9,794 bases of DNA. Source: Anaerolineae bacterium. Its GTDB lineage: Bacteria; Chloroflexota; Anaerolineae; 4572-78; NAK82. The stretch is from the NCBI GenBank assembly GCA_030598425.1, contig JAUVPY010000052.1, forward strand, positions 1 through 9,794. The letters run 5' to 3'. The notes under the pieces are model-generated. The model made no database searches. It worked only from the letters and a program-made list of their open reading frames with translations, and was not told where the DNA came from. Each line of letters opens with the position of its first letter. The stretch's first letter is position 1. Positions 1 to 8,489 of the stretch are shown here, one piece after another. Made by a program: the position numbers and the translations under genes.

Positions 1-108
1 AACGTCTGATCCCTCACGTGCGTAGGCCAAGGCAACCGCTTTACCGATGCCTCTTCCGCCACCGGTGACGATAGCAACGCGATCAAGCAAACGTGGCGAT
101 GTATGCAT
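1..108 (-). CDS. Short-chain dehydrogenase/reductase, N-terminal part (gene leaves the window)
   Basis: Only the first 36 codons are in the window. They read [20 protein letters not shown] and continue [16 protein letters not shown]. This is the N-terminal Rossmann beta-strand and the TGxxxGxG dinucleotide-binding loop (TGGGRGIG, residues 15-22) of classical SDR NAD(P)(H)-dependent oxidoreductases. The catalytic Ser-Tyr-Lys lies outside, so substrate and cofactor preference cannot be read; FabG-like or glucose-1-dehydrogenase-like enzymes share this start. The ATG at 108 is preceded by an AGGGGGA ribosome binding site about 10 bases upstream. The start is only 17 bases after the stop of the cyclase/AAA/TPR gene on the same strand, so the two are probably cotranscribed, although a functional link is not evident. 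Confidence 0.88.
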   Translation of the reverse strand, partial: MHTSPRLLDRVAIVTGGGRGIGKAVALAYAREGSDV

Positions 109-125
109 ATTGCTTGTCCCCCTAC

Positions 126-3100
126 CTAGGTCTGTAACGACTGATTGTCCGACTCCAGCCAATCCCACAATGCCTTAATCTCGCGGTTGACGCGCGAATT
201 ACGCAGAAAGCTATCACGTAAGGTAGCCGGATGAACGCGGTTGGACTGCTCAGCCACCAACAGACGGGCCTGACGCAGCATAGTGCGAACGGCTTTCTGA
301 TCCCCGCTTGCGGCGAAGGCGTGCGCCAAAGCTAGGTAGAGGGATGGGAGAGAGCGCAATGTCTCATCTGCCCCTTCCAACCTATCCAGCGCCGCCCACG
401 CGCCGTGAGCGGCCGCGCCCGGGTTCTGCCGGGCCGTGGCTTCGATCTCCAGCGCCATGGCCCGCACTTCGCCTTCAGCCGACTCTATCTGAGCTGCCAG
501 CGACCGGGCTTCTTGCGCCCCAACCAGAGCCTCATCATTCTTTCCACCGTCCAACAGCATAGCCGAACCAACCAACAAAATCTGCATCCGATGGTAAGGA
601 TTGTCTTGTTCCTCACTAAGGGCATGGGCGATGAGTAGATAGGGCCAGGCCTCCTCGCTCTGCTTCAGATTCCAGTAGAGCTCCCCCAGAGCAGCTCCAC
701 TTGTCATCAGGATATAACGATGATTCACCTGTTCCGCCCACCCCCAGGCTGCAAGTAGGTCTCGTTCCGCCTCTTCAAACATGCCGAGTTGCATAAACAG
801 AATGGCCTGATCCACTCGCTGCAGAGCTACCCCAGCTTGATCACCAGCCTCTTCCGACAAATACTCTGCCTCTTCATATGAGACCAATGCCCCAACCCAA
901 TCTCCAACGTGACGCTGCATTTCCGCACGTTTGCGTACGGCTTCGGCTTGGAGACCAATTGACTTCCGTCGATCGAACATTTCGGCCGCCACTTCGTAGC
1001 AGATAAGCGCGTCTTCGTAGCGACTCCAACCGGACAAGACATTACCTCGCTCCAGAAGTGCCAGTCCCATCAGGCGGTCATCGGCTAAGGTGGCCGCCTG
1101 GCCAATGACTCGTTGGAGACAAGCGTCGGCTGTCTGATAGTCGCCTTGATCGTAGGCAAACACCGCACGCCGGAAGGTAGCCCTAGTTTGCCACAATGGA
1201 TCCTCCCAGGCCTCAGCCGCTGCCTCCAACGCCTCAAGGTCATCCTGGCGTGCCGTCAAATCGCCCAGGGCACGCCAGATTTGCTCGCGCGCCTCCAATA
1301 TGGCACAGCGGTCCGCATGGCCCTTCGCACCGACCCGCTCAAGGGCCTGGCTGAAGTAATCAATAGCGACGGCATATGCGGCTTGCCGGGTAGCTTGCTC
1401 ACCGGCTAGCCGTAAGTATCGAACGGCTTCAGCCTGGTAATCACTACGTGCATAATGATAGGCAAGAAGATCAATCGCACTTCCCTGGGCATCGCCCATG
1501 GTTTTCTCAAAAAAGCGGGCAACCCGCCCATGAAGATCACGACGCTGCGCCGACAACAGCGAATGATAGGTCACCTGCTGGGTAATGGTATGTTTGAACC
1601 GATGGATGAGTGGGGTGGCTGTCTCCACCGGTAGCAATCCTAGACGTTCTAGCGTGGCCAGATGCTGGCGCAGGGTGAGCGGCTCAATTTGAAGCGGATA
1701 GCTGCCTAACAATGCGTCGAACGGCACTGAAGTCCCCAGCACGGCTGCCACCTTTAACGTGAGCCGCGTTGACTCATCCAAGCGGTCAATTCGACTCTGC
1801 ACCAAGTCCTCGACACTGGTGGGGACGGCCGCCGATGACAAATCAGGTGAAAGCTGCACTTGTCCATCGAGGACTCGCACCAGGCCCTGCTCCTGCAAAG
1901 TCTGACACAATTCCTCAGCAAAGAAGGGGTGGCCTTGTGTTCTGCTTACCATCAGAGCGGCCAGGCGGTTGGGTATGGACGACACTCCGAGCCGGTTAGC
2001 GGCCAGCTCGCATATTGCCTCAGGCGACAGTTCACCCAAGGTAATGTTCTCAGTCGTCATTTGTTTCAGGGTCTGCCAGGCCGTCGATATGGGCAGCGGC
2101 AACGGGCGATGAACCAACAAGATGACGACACCTTTCGATGACTCCGCCGGCAGGCTGGTCGCAACCCGAGCCAGCTCCAGCGCCAATTCGACGGACGCCT
2201 CATCAGCCCACTGGGCGTCCTCTAAAGCCAGGAGCAGTGGAGTCTGAACCGACTGAACCTTTATCCAGCGGGTGACCAAGTCGACTAGTACCTGCCGACG
2301 CTTGGCCGCTTGCATCCCTCGGGTGAGAGGAGTATCTGGAAAGGGTACCCCTAGCAGGTCACCCAGCACTGGCCAATGATCCGCCTGGCTAGGGTCTAGA
2401 AGCTCCAGCGCGCCGACGGCCGCGTCGGTCAGCCGCGGGACATCCGCATCAGGCGAACATGCCAGAATCTCGGTTGCCAGCGCATGCCAAGACAGGTAAG
2501 GCACCTCGCGCCCGGTGACGACCGCCTGCCCGGTGACGGCCCACCAGCCCTGCACAAAAGCTTCCGCCAACCATGCCTGCAATAGACGGCTTTTGCCAAT
2601 ACCTCCTTCGCCGGTCAAGGAGACGATCTGTCCCCGACCCTGGCGCGCCCGCTCCAGAATTCGTCTCAGACTCACCAGCTCTGACTCACGCCCAAGAAGC
2701 GGTCCCTGGCGTGGCGCAGTCTTACCAATGCCCTGGGCCTCGCCGACCAACCAGGCTTCTACCGGTCGAGACTTGCCTTTTACCATGACTGGAGGCAACC
2801 GTTCCCAAACAAAGCTACCTGGCGCCTCTTCCACGGTGGGCGAGTCGCACACCACCTGACCAGGCTGGGCAACCTGCATAAGTCGCGCCGATAGATTGAC
2901 CGCATCCCCCATTACGGTGTACTCGCGTCGCGTCGGGCCACCCACCGGCCCCGCATATACCCCCCCTGTGGCCACCCCGACCTGTATAGCGCTGACGTTG
3001 TGCTGCCCGGTCAGTTCGGCCCAGAGCAACTGCGCAGCCCACACAGCGCGGGCGGCATCGTCTTCGTTGGCTGAGGGTGCGCCAAAAAGCAGATGGATCA

Positions 3101-4028
3101 TAGTTCCTTTATCATCCACGCTGACACGATTGACCCGTCCCCCCGCGGCGGAAACCACGCGCTGTGCGACGGTGAAAGCGTCACCCAACTCAACTCGCTC
3201 ACCCTCCAGGCCAGCAAAGACGCTGGTAACACGACGCAAGTCGGCCGCAAAAGCACCCTGCCCCAACAAAACACGCTCTGCCAAAGCCGACGGCAGGAAG
3301 CGAGCAATAAGATCAGCCACATCATCTGGATTGGTGACTGATTCCCAGGTCAGAGGCATCAGCGGACGGAGGAGGGCGCGATTGACCAGGCCTTCGACCA
3401 CCAGCATGCCATTCCGCTCGTGGCCTATAGCTTCAGAAGAGACCGAGGGATGCGCAGCTACCTGACCAGGTTTCGCCACCCTTTGAGCCTGGGCGGCAGC
3501 GTGAAGCGGCCGTCCCAATACCAACGCCTCCAATCCCACCATGGGGTCGCCGACAACACGGAGCTCAATCACACCAGCCGCCACGCCGACGCGCATAGCC
3601 AATCGGAAGGAGCCGACAGTCGTCGGCACTCGCGCAAACGTCTCCATTTGGGACTGCAACGTCAGGCCACACGTCAGAGCAGACTGGATCGCTGACGGTA
3701 GCTCAGCATCCGACTCCACCGCCCAGTACACCGTCAGGGCATCGCCTACGAACTTACCCACCACGCCACCATACTCCTCGCAGGTGGCAATGAGGGCCGT
3801 GAAAACCTGATCGAGGATGCGCGTTAGCTCCTCCGCCCCCTCTCGCCCCTGGGCAGTGAGGAGCTCGGTCATTGGCGTGAAACCGACCAAGTCGGCAAAG
3901 AGCACCGCCGCCGGCTGCTGGCGCGCATAACCGACCCAGTCACGGTAGGGATCATCGCGCAATAGCCTGACCAACGGTTGGGGTGAGTATGCAGCCAATG
4001 CGGCCAATAACTCAGGGGAAACCGGCAC
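126..4028 (-). CDS. Class III adenylate/guanylate cyclase domain protein with AAA NTPase and TPR region
   Basis: A 1300-residue protein with the architecture of mammalian soluble adenylyl cyclase: two cyclase homology domains (about residues 35-225 and 255-427), a P-loop NTPase and a long TPR region. Domain 1 has FADLVGFT with metal-binding Asp46 and GKFVGDA with Asp96. Domain 2 has lost the first Asp (FAGLEG) but keeps [14 protein letters not shown] with the Asn and Arg of the transition state. Walker A is GEGGIGKS (473-480), Walker B is [12 protein letters not shown] (598-609). TPR-like helices run from about 850 to near the C-terminus. No membrane segment is seen, so it is probably cytosolic. 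The expected product is cAMP or cGMP; the nucleotide cannot be fixed by reading. GTG at 4028 is chosen because GGAG lies 7 bases upstream and a consensus promoter lies at 4069-4097. A longer frame to 4292 would cross that promoter and overlap trmB. It is followed after 17 bases by an SDR gene. Confidence 0.9.
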   Translation of the reverse strand: MPVSPELLAALAAYSPQPLVRLLRDDPYRDWVGYARQQPAAVLFADLVGFTPMTELLTAQGREGAEELTRILDQVFTALIATCEEYGGVVGKFVGDALTVYWAVESDAELPSAIQSALTCGLTLQSQMETFARVPTTVGSFRLAMRVGVAAGVIELRVVGDPMVGLEALVLGRPLHAAAQAQRVAKPGQVAAHPSVSSEAIGHERNGMLVVEGLVNRALLRPLMPLTWESVTNPDDVADLIARFLPSALAERVLLGQGAFAADLRRVTSVFAGLEGERVELGDAFTVAQRVVSAAGGRVNRVSVDDKGTMIHLLFGAPSANEDDAARAVWAAQLLWAELTGQHNVSAIQVGVATGGVYAGPVGGPTRREYTVMGDAVNLSARLMQVAQPGQVVCDSPTVEEAPGSFVWERLPPVMVKGKSRPVEAWLVGEAQGIGKTAPRQGPLLGRESELVSLRRILERARQGRGQIVSLTGEGGIGKSRLLQAWLAEAFVQGWWAVTGQAVVTGREVPYLSWHALATEILACSPDADVPRLTDAAVGALELLDPSQADHWPVLGDLLGVPFPDTPLTRGMQAAKRRQVLVDLVTRWIKVQSVQTPLLLALEDAQWADEASVELALELARVATSLPAESSKGVVILLVHRPLPLPISTAWQTLKQMTTENITLGELSPEAICELAANRLGVSSIPNRLAALMVSRTQGHPFFAEELCQTLQEQGLVRVLDGQVQLSPDLSSAAVPTSVEDLVQSRIDRLDESTRLTLKVAAVLGTSVPFDALLGSYPLQIEPLTLRQHLATLERLGLLPVETATPLIHRFKHTITQQVTYHSLLSAQRRDLHGRVARFFEKTMGDAQGSAIDLLAYHYARSDYQAEAVRYLRLAGEQATRQAAYAVAIDYFSQALERVGAKGHADRCAILEAREQIWRALGDLTARQDDLEALEAAAEAWEDPLWQTRATFRRAVFAYDQGDYQTADACLQRVIGQAATLADDRLMGLALLERGNVLSGWSRYEDALICYEVAAEMFDRRKSIGLQAEAVRKRAEMQRHVGDWVGALVSYEEAEYLSEEAGDQAGVALQRVDQAILFMQLGMFEEAERDLLAAWGWAEQVNHRYILMTSGAALGELYWNLKQSEEAWPYLLIAHALSEEQDNPYHRMQILLVGSAMLLDGGKNDEALVGAQEARSLAAQIESAEGEVRAMALEIEATARQNPGAAAHGAWAALDRLEGADETLRSLPSLYLALAHAFAASGDQKAVRTMLRQARLLVAEQSNRVHPATLRDSFLRNSRVNREIKALWDWLESDNQSLQT

Positions 4029-4068
4029 AAGTAGACTCCAGCCAGGAATAACAGGATTGCTACCCTCG

Positions 4069-4097
4069 ATTATAACGCAGCATGGGGGTATTGACAA
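4069..4097 (-). promoter_or_regulatory. Sigma70-type promoter of the cyclase/AAA/TPR gene
   Basis: Read on the minus strand: -35 TTGTCA (4097-4092), 17-base spacer, -10 TATAAT (4074-4069). The -10 is a perfect consensus and the -35 matches 5 of 6. Expected transcription start is near 4062, giving a leader of about 35 bases before the GTG at 4028. The -35 overlaps by five bases with the -35 of the promoter pointing the other way. Confidence 0.75.
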
Positions 4098-4100
4098 TGG
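4088..4100. promoter_or_regulatory. Possible third regulator half-site over the shared -35 boxes
   Basis: GTATTGACAATGG matches the right operator arm GTGGTGACAATAG at 10 of 13 positions, with the core TGACAAT intact. It covers the -35 boxes of both divergent promoters. Part of the match is forced by the TTGACA consensus, so it may be coincidence. Confidence 0.3.
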
Positions 4101-4119
4101 GTCTATGGTGTGGTATACT
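4091..4119 (+). promoter_or_regulatory. Sigma70-type promoter of the trmB-like gene
   Basis: TTGACA (4091-4096), 17-base spacer, TATACT (4114-4119): a perfect -35 and a 5 of 6 match at -10 with ideal spacing. Expected transcription start is about 4126, inside the left arm of the inverted repeat 4118-4149, so a protein bound there should block initiation. No comparably good promoter was seen before the lyase gene, so this one may also serve it. Confidence 0.75.
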
Positions 4120-4149
4120 ATTGTCACCACTACAACGTGGTGACAATAG
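4118..4149. promoter_or_regulatory. Perfect 13-bp inverted repeat, probable operator of the TrmB-like regulator
   Basis: CTATTGTCACCAC (4118-4130), spacer TACAAC, GTGGTGACAATAG (4137-4149): all 13 pairs match. It begins at the end of the -10 box, covers the expected start point and ends 5 bases before the ATG of the regulator. Dyad sites are the normal targets of dimeric winged-helix regulators, so autoregulation is the simplest reading. The right arm also contains GGTGA (4139-4143), the only ribosome-binding-like sequence before the ATG. The dyad could therefore also form an RNA hairpin hiding it if transcription starts far enough upstream. Confidence 0.65.
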
Positions 4150-4154
4150 CGCCA

Positions 4155-4985
4155 ATGAACGACATCCCTCTCGAAACGCAACTGACCACCCTGGGACTCA
4201 ACCGATACGAAGCAGCAGTCTATGTGAGCCTGTTGGGGCGAAATCAATTCACCGCTACGGAGATTGCAACGTATGCTGGTGTGCCCCGCCAACGGGTTTA
4301 CGATGTGCTAGATAGCCTGGCTGCAAAAGGACTCTGCGTGGAGCGCCCAGGCGAGCGCAAGCGCACGTACAGCGCAGTAGATCCTTCGGTCGCTTTGCCG
4401 ACTCTTTTGGCCGCCTACCGAGAACAGCAAGCGTTGGAGAATCAATACCGTACGGGGATGCTGAACGCTGTGCTGCCCGCTCTCAACCAAATATTCTCTA
4501 AGGGACAGGAAGAAGTGGCCCCTCTCGGCTACATCGAGGTTCTCACCGACCGCCTCCAAGTTGCAGACCGGGTGATGACCTTGTCGCGCCAGGCAGCGCA
4601 AGAGATCCTGATGCTCTTCAAACAGCCGCTGGTAGCCAGCATCAAGGAGAACGTCGCCGAAGCGCAAGCCGTGGCGGGCCGCATCACACGGCGCGGTGTA
4701 TTCGAGGAGGGAATTGCAGATGATCCGAGGTCCTATGATCTCGTTCGCCAGTTTCACGCGCTGGGCGAAAAAATGCGCTTCGTTCCAGAGGTGCCGCTCA
4801 AAGTGAACCTGTACGACGAGCGCATCGCCGTGATTCTGTTGCGAGACCCGGTCAGTGGACAGTCGAACCTGACCTGCCTGGTTATCGAGCACACCAGTAT
4901 GGCCAAGGCTCTAAAAGTGGCCTTCGAAGCGCTGTGGGCAGAGGGAGTCGATTATGAGACATTCCGTGCCCGGCGTGAAACGTGA
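4155..4985 (+). CDS. TrmB-family winged-helix transcriptional regulator
   Basis: A 276-residue protein. Residues 9-78 form the TrmB-type winged helix: TTLGLNRYEAAVYVSLLG opens it, a recognition helix (VPRQRVYDVLDSL, 43-55) follows, and the wing ends in RPGERKRTYSAV. Residues 83-115 look like a helical dimerisation linker. The rest (about 120-276) resembles the C-terminal effector region of TrmB proteins and ends with a typical helix including AKALKVAFEALWAEG. Archaeal TrmB proteins sense sugars; the effector here is unknown. The chosen start is ATG 4155, because the GTG at 4110 lies upstream of the expected transcription start and would encode promoter and operator sequence. The gene lies divergent from the cyclase gene and 125 bases before the tyrosine phenol-lyase. 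It may control itself, the cyclase gene, the lyase, or all three. Its TGA stop lies inside the first unit of the heptamer repeat. Confidence 0.85.
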   Translation: MNDIPLETQLTTLGLNRYEAAVYVSLLGRNQFTATEIATYAGVPRQRVYDVLDSLAAKGLCVERPGERKRTYSAVDPSVALPTLLAAYREQQALENQYRTGMLNAVLPALNQIFSKGQEEVAPLGYIEVLTDRLQVADRVMTLSRQAAQEILMLFKQPLVASIKENVAEAQAVAGRITRRGVFEEGIADDPRSYDLVRQFHALGEKMRFVPEVPLKVNLYDERIAVILLRDPVSGQSNLTCLVIEHTSMAKALKVAFEALWAEGVDYETFRARRET

Positions 4986-5050
4986 CTCGTGATGTGTGAG
5001 GCGTGATCCGTGAGTTCGCGGTTCGCGGGTCACGCCTCACACATCACGAG
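4981..5050. repeat. Ten-unit heptamer array folding into a perfect 21-bp hairpin
   Basis: Seventy bases divide exactly into ten 7-base units. The first five fit YGTGANN (CGTGACT, CGTGATG, and so on). The next two are TCGCGGT and TCGCGGG. The last three (from 5030) are reverse complements of the YGTGANN type. The segments 4986-5006 and 5030-5050 are perfect 21-bp inverted arms with a 23-base loop. No T-run follows, so it is not a classical intrinsic terminator. It could stabilise or attenuate the transcript between regulator and lyase, or be a short mobile or expanding repeat of the heptanucleotide kind known from cyanobacteria. Confidence 0.85.
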
Positions 5051-5107
5051 CACGCTCTACGTATTCTTGGGGGCTGCTTTGGCCTTGCCACAACAAGGAG
5101 GATTTAG

Positions 5108-6502
<1,395 letters not shown>

Positions 6503-6526
6503 GGACTCGGGATCGCTGATGGACAC

Positions 6527-6555
6527 TTGACAGAAAACCTCCAAAGTGCTATCAT
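6527..6555 (+). promoter_or_regulatory. Sigma70-type promoter of the toxin-antitoxin module
   Basis: TTGACA (6527-6532), 17-base spacer, TATCAT (6550-6555), giving an expected start near 6562 and a leader of about 30 bases. It gives the module its own promoter, separate from the upstream lyase gene. Confidence 0.7.
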
Positions 6556-6565
6556 TCCGATAGCA
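6547..6565. promoter_or_regulatory. Operator-like inverted repeat over the -10 box of the toxin-antitoxin promoter
   Basis: TGCTATC (6547-6553), spacer ATTCC, GATAGCA (6559-6565): a perfect 7-bp dyad that covers the -10 box and expected start. Ribbon-helix-helix antitoxins of the FitA/VapB type repress their own promoter at such sites, usually together with the toxin. Confidence 0.55.
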
Positions 6566-6592
6566 TAATGTTATCTGTCAGGAGGTTACGAT

Positions 6593-6820
6593 ATGCCCGG
6601 CCTATTGATTAGAGACTTGCCAGACGACCTGCACCAGAAACTAAAGGAACGTGCTGCCAGGAACCGACGCAGCTTGACCAAGGAAACGCTAGTCATATTG
6701 GAGACGGCTCTAAAGGATACGAGTGCGGTGCAAAACAATGAACCACCCGCACCATACAAGGGACACTTTCAGCTCACAGATGAATGGATAGACCAGGCCA
6801 GGCGCGAGGGGCGCCAATGA
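6593..6820 (+). CDS. FitA/VapB-like ribbon-helix-helix antitoxin
   Basis: A 75-residue protein. The N-terminal half (LLIRDLPDDLHQKLKERAAR then NRRSLTKETLVILETAL) is an Arc-type ribbon-helix-helix: a beta-strand for DNA contact (residues 3-8) and two helices forming the dimer. The C-terminal half, including PYKGHFQLTDEWIDQARREG, is the expected flexible toxin-binding tail. GGAGG (6581-6585) lies 7 bases before the ATG. The stop overlaps the start of the PIN toxin as ATGA, so translation is coupled. It should neutralise the toxin and repress the promoter at 6527-6555 through the dyad at 6547-6565. Confidence 0.88.
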   Translation: MPGLLIRDLPDDLHQKLKERAARNRRSLTKETLVILETALKDTSAVQNNEPPAPYKGHFQLTDEWIDQARREGRQ

Positions 6821-7221
6821 TCGTGGCAGACACCAATGTCGTCGTCTACTTGATGATTGAAGGCGAAAAAACGGCGACGGCGCAGCGAACCTTCCGCCAA
6901 GATCCAAACTGGTTCGTACCTTTTCTGTGGCGTCATGAATTCCTCAACGTCCTGGTCACATTTGTGCGCCACGGTGGGATCGAGATTGATGAAGCCATAG
7001 ACATCTGGCACAAGAGCACTCTCTTGTTCAGCCCTGGTGAGCGAGAGGTAAATATGCCGCAGGCGCTGCGCCTGGCCAGCCAACACAACATCAGCGCCTA
7101 CGATGCCCAGTATGTTGCGTTGGCTATGGAAATGAGCGTGCCATACGTAACCGAGGATCAACAACTGTTAAAGACCTTCCCCGACACCGCGGTGTCTATG
7201 CAAGAGTTTTGCGGAAGTTGA
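6817..7221 (+). CDS. PIN-domain toxin (VapC/FitB-like ribonuclease)
   Basis: A 134-residue single PIN domain, the usual length for VapC toxins. The acidic metal-binding residues are present: Asp5 (VADTN), Glu41 (RHEF), Asp96 (SAYDAQYVAL) and Asp114 (TEDQQL). Proteins of this family are Mg-dependent endoribonucleases, often cutting tRNA or rRNA; the target here cannot be predicted. The ATG at 6817 is chosen because it gives the canonical MIVADTN start, has GAGGGG (6805-6810) just upstream and overlaps the antitoxin stop. An in-frame ATG at 6784 would add 11 non-family residues inside the antitoxin gene. It ends 16 bases from the convergent end of the dual-OB gene; no clear terminator is seen between them. 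Confidence 0.9.
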   Translation: MIVADTNVVVYLMIEGEKTATAQRTFRQDPNWFVPFLWRHEFLNVLVTFVRHGGIEIDEAIDIWHKSTLLFSPGEREVNMPQALRLASQHNISAYDAQYVALAMEMSVPYVTEDQQLLKTFPDTAVSMQEFCGS

Positions 7222-7237
7222 TACGGTAGCCTACGAT

Positions 7238-8011
7238 CTATGGTTCTTGCGCATCCTCGACTTCGCGAGAGGCGACAAAATCCGTGAAGGCCCGCCCGCG
7301 GAGATAGTCAGGAAGAGTGTGGATACCGGTGACCTGGAGATAGCAGCGATCGGGGTATTTCTCCCAGAGACGAGCTAGCCCAATACGAAGGAATGTAGTG
7401 TGCCGGTTGAAGAAGCGCGTCAGTTGGGAGGTAAGATCATCTAGAGGATAACTGAGTTTGACTCGACCATAGTCGAGGTAGTGCCGATAGGCTAAGTCGG
7501 TGATGGCCAGGCGATAAGTTTGCGCGGTCTGATCCTTAAAAACAATGCGGTAGCCCGATTTGCCACCGGCCTTGGACTCATAAACCAAAGCCATAATCTC
7601 GGCGGGGCGTACGGTTCCTAGCGAGCGCTCACCTTCTCCCGCCCTCACGTAAAAGCCAAAGTCATCGTGGATTTCTGCGCCGAATATCGCGCTCATGGAA
7701 TCACTAGCAGACCTTTCCAACAGCTTCAGTTTCTTCTCTTCGGACAGTTGAGCGGTGACCAACCTGCGATGGAAACGGTCAATCTCCCAATCTTCCGTGT
7801 GTGGCGCTTCCGGCACGTGGCGCACGAAATCCAACTCAACGACGGCGAAGGGGCGAATGATCAGGCGATCATCCTTATGCAAGAACCATTCACCAATACC
7901 CTGGAAGGGGATGACTGGACGGATGCACCTCCCGTCTCGGGCATAACCGGCGATGCACACCGTGGGCTCTTGCATACGTGTGAGGTCGGTGATGGCGATT
8001 TGCTGCTTCAT
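7238..8011 (-). CDS. Dual-OB-fold (DuOB-like) domain protein, last gene of the DUF488 operon
   Basis: A 257-residue soluble protein of unknown function. It shows the hallmarks I associate with the dual OB-containing domain family: an N-terminal strand and CIAGYARDGRCIRPV (residues 19-33), a hydrophobic block IIRPFAVVELDFV, then APHTEDWEID (69-78). The C-terminal half is beta-rich and basic (KSGYRIVFKDQTAQTYRLAITDL). OB folds usually bind nucleic acid or nucleotides, but no substrate can be read here. The ATG at 8011 has AGGGGGG a few bases upstream. It lies 21 bases after the second DUF488 gene and the three minus-strand genes form a tight operon. The family name is from memory of its motifs and would need an HMM search. 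Confidence 0.7.
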   Translation of the reverse strand: MKQQIAITDLTRMQEPTVCIAGYARDGRCIRPVIPFQGIGEWFLHKDDRLIIRPFAVVELDFVRHVPEAPHTEDWEIDRFHRRLVTAQLSEEKKLKLLERSASDSMSAIFGAEIHDDFGFYVRAGEGERSLGTVRPAEIMALVYESKAGGKSGYRIVFKDQTAQTYRLAITDLAYRHYLDYGRVKLSYPLDDLTSQLTRFFNRHTTFLRIGLARLWEKYPDRCYLQVTGIHTLPDYLRGRAFTDFVASREVEDAQEP

Positions 8012-8032
8012 TGCTGCCCCCCTTCTGAGATA

Positions 8033-8473
8033 TTAAGTTAGGTGAACCACCTCCACGTCGGGCCAACTGCGGGCCAGGCGTTCGGCGACCAGTCGGCGGT
8101 GGCATTGGTCTGGCTTATCTTCGCTGCACAGGAAACAACAAGGTCCTTCCGCGAAGAAGGCGTGATCCAGTCGGTCCAATACGTCACGTTCGTCTATCAA
8201 CGCTTCAAACTGCCGTTCGTAGCGATCCCAATCCTTGTCCTGGCGATAGGTTTTTAAGATGTCTTCGGAGGGGGCCAAATACTCGAAGTGATGGTACTCG
8301 CAACCGATCAGTTCACGCAGAAAATAGGCGAGGTCATCCCGTTTGGCGAAGCCGGCCAGTTGTCCTCCCGGCCTCAAGCGGATGTCTATCAGCTTACCGA
8401 TTCCGTTTTCTTCGAGCAATTTGAAGAATCGCTCAGCCGATTTCTTCGTAAAACCGATGGTGTAGATTTTCAT
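8033..8473 (-). CDS. DUF488 family protein (QLAGFAKRDDL subtype)
   Basis: A 146-residue DUF488 protein. The N-terminus MKIYTIGFTKKSAERFF, then LIDIRLRPGGQLAGFAKRDD, YHHFEYLAPSEDIL and the C-terminal CSEDKPDQCHRRLV (Cys116, Cys124, His125, Arg126) are family hallmarks. The paired cysteines with His-Arg suggest a catalytic or metal site, but the reaction is unknown. There is no signal peptide or membrane segment. The start is family-typical although no good ribosome binding site precedes it. It follows the other DUF488 gene after 16 bases, so translation may be coupled. The two DUF488 proteins are clearly different subfamilies and not a recent duplication, which suggests separate jobs or a heteromer. 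Confidence 0.88.
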   Translation of the reverse strand: MKIYTIGFTKKSAERFFKLLEENGIGKLIDIRLRPGGQLAGFAKRDDLAYFLRELIGCEYHHFEYLAPSEDILKTYRQDKDWDRYERQFEALIDERDVLDRLDHAFFAEGPCCFLCSEDKPDQCHRRLVAERLARSWPDVEVVHLT

Positions 8474-8489
8474 TGGCGCTTTTATTCAG

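Noticed and set aside
2896..3465. A 189-codon open frame on the plus strand inside the cyclase gene
   Set aside because: It lies antisense to a clear domain-bearing gene. Its product is low in complexity, rich in Ser, Thr, Arg and Ala, and shows no motif. It is a shadow frame.
4110..4154. A 15-residue extension of the TrmB-like protein from GTG 4110
   Set aside because: That GTG lies upstream of the -10 box and the residues would be encoded by the promoter and operator. ATG 4155 gives a family-typical N-terminus.
4029..4292. An 88-residue N-terminal extension of the cyclase protein starting at ATG 4292
   Set aside because: It would read through the promoter, operator and start of the trmB-like gene on the other strand. 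The GTG at 4028 has a ribosome binding site and lies downstream of a consensus promoter.
4308..4892. A 194-codon open frame on the minus strand inside the TrmB-like gene
   Set aside because: It is antisense to a recognised protein and has no family motif or ribosome binding site evidence.
4986..5050. Intrinsic terminator after the trmB-like gene
   Set aside because: The hairpin is strong, but no T-run follows the right arm and the whole segment is better explained as a heptamer repeat. Partial attenuation is still possible.
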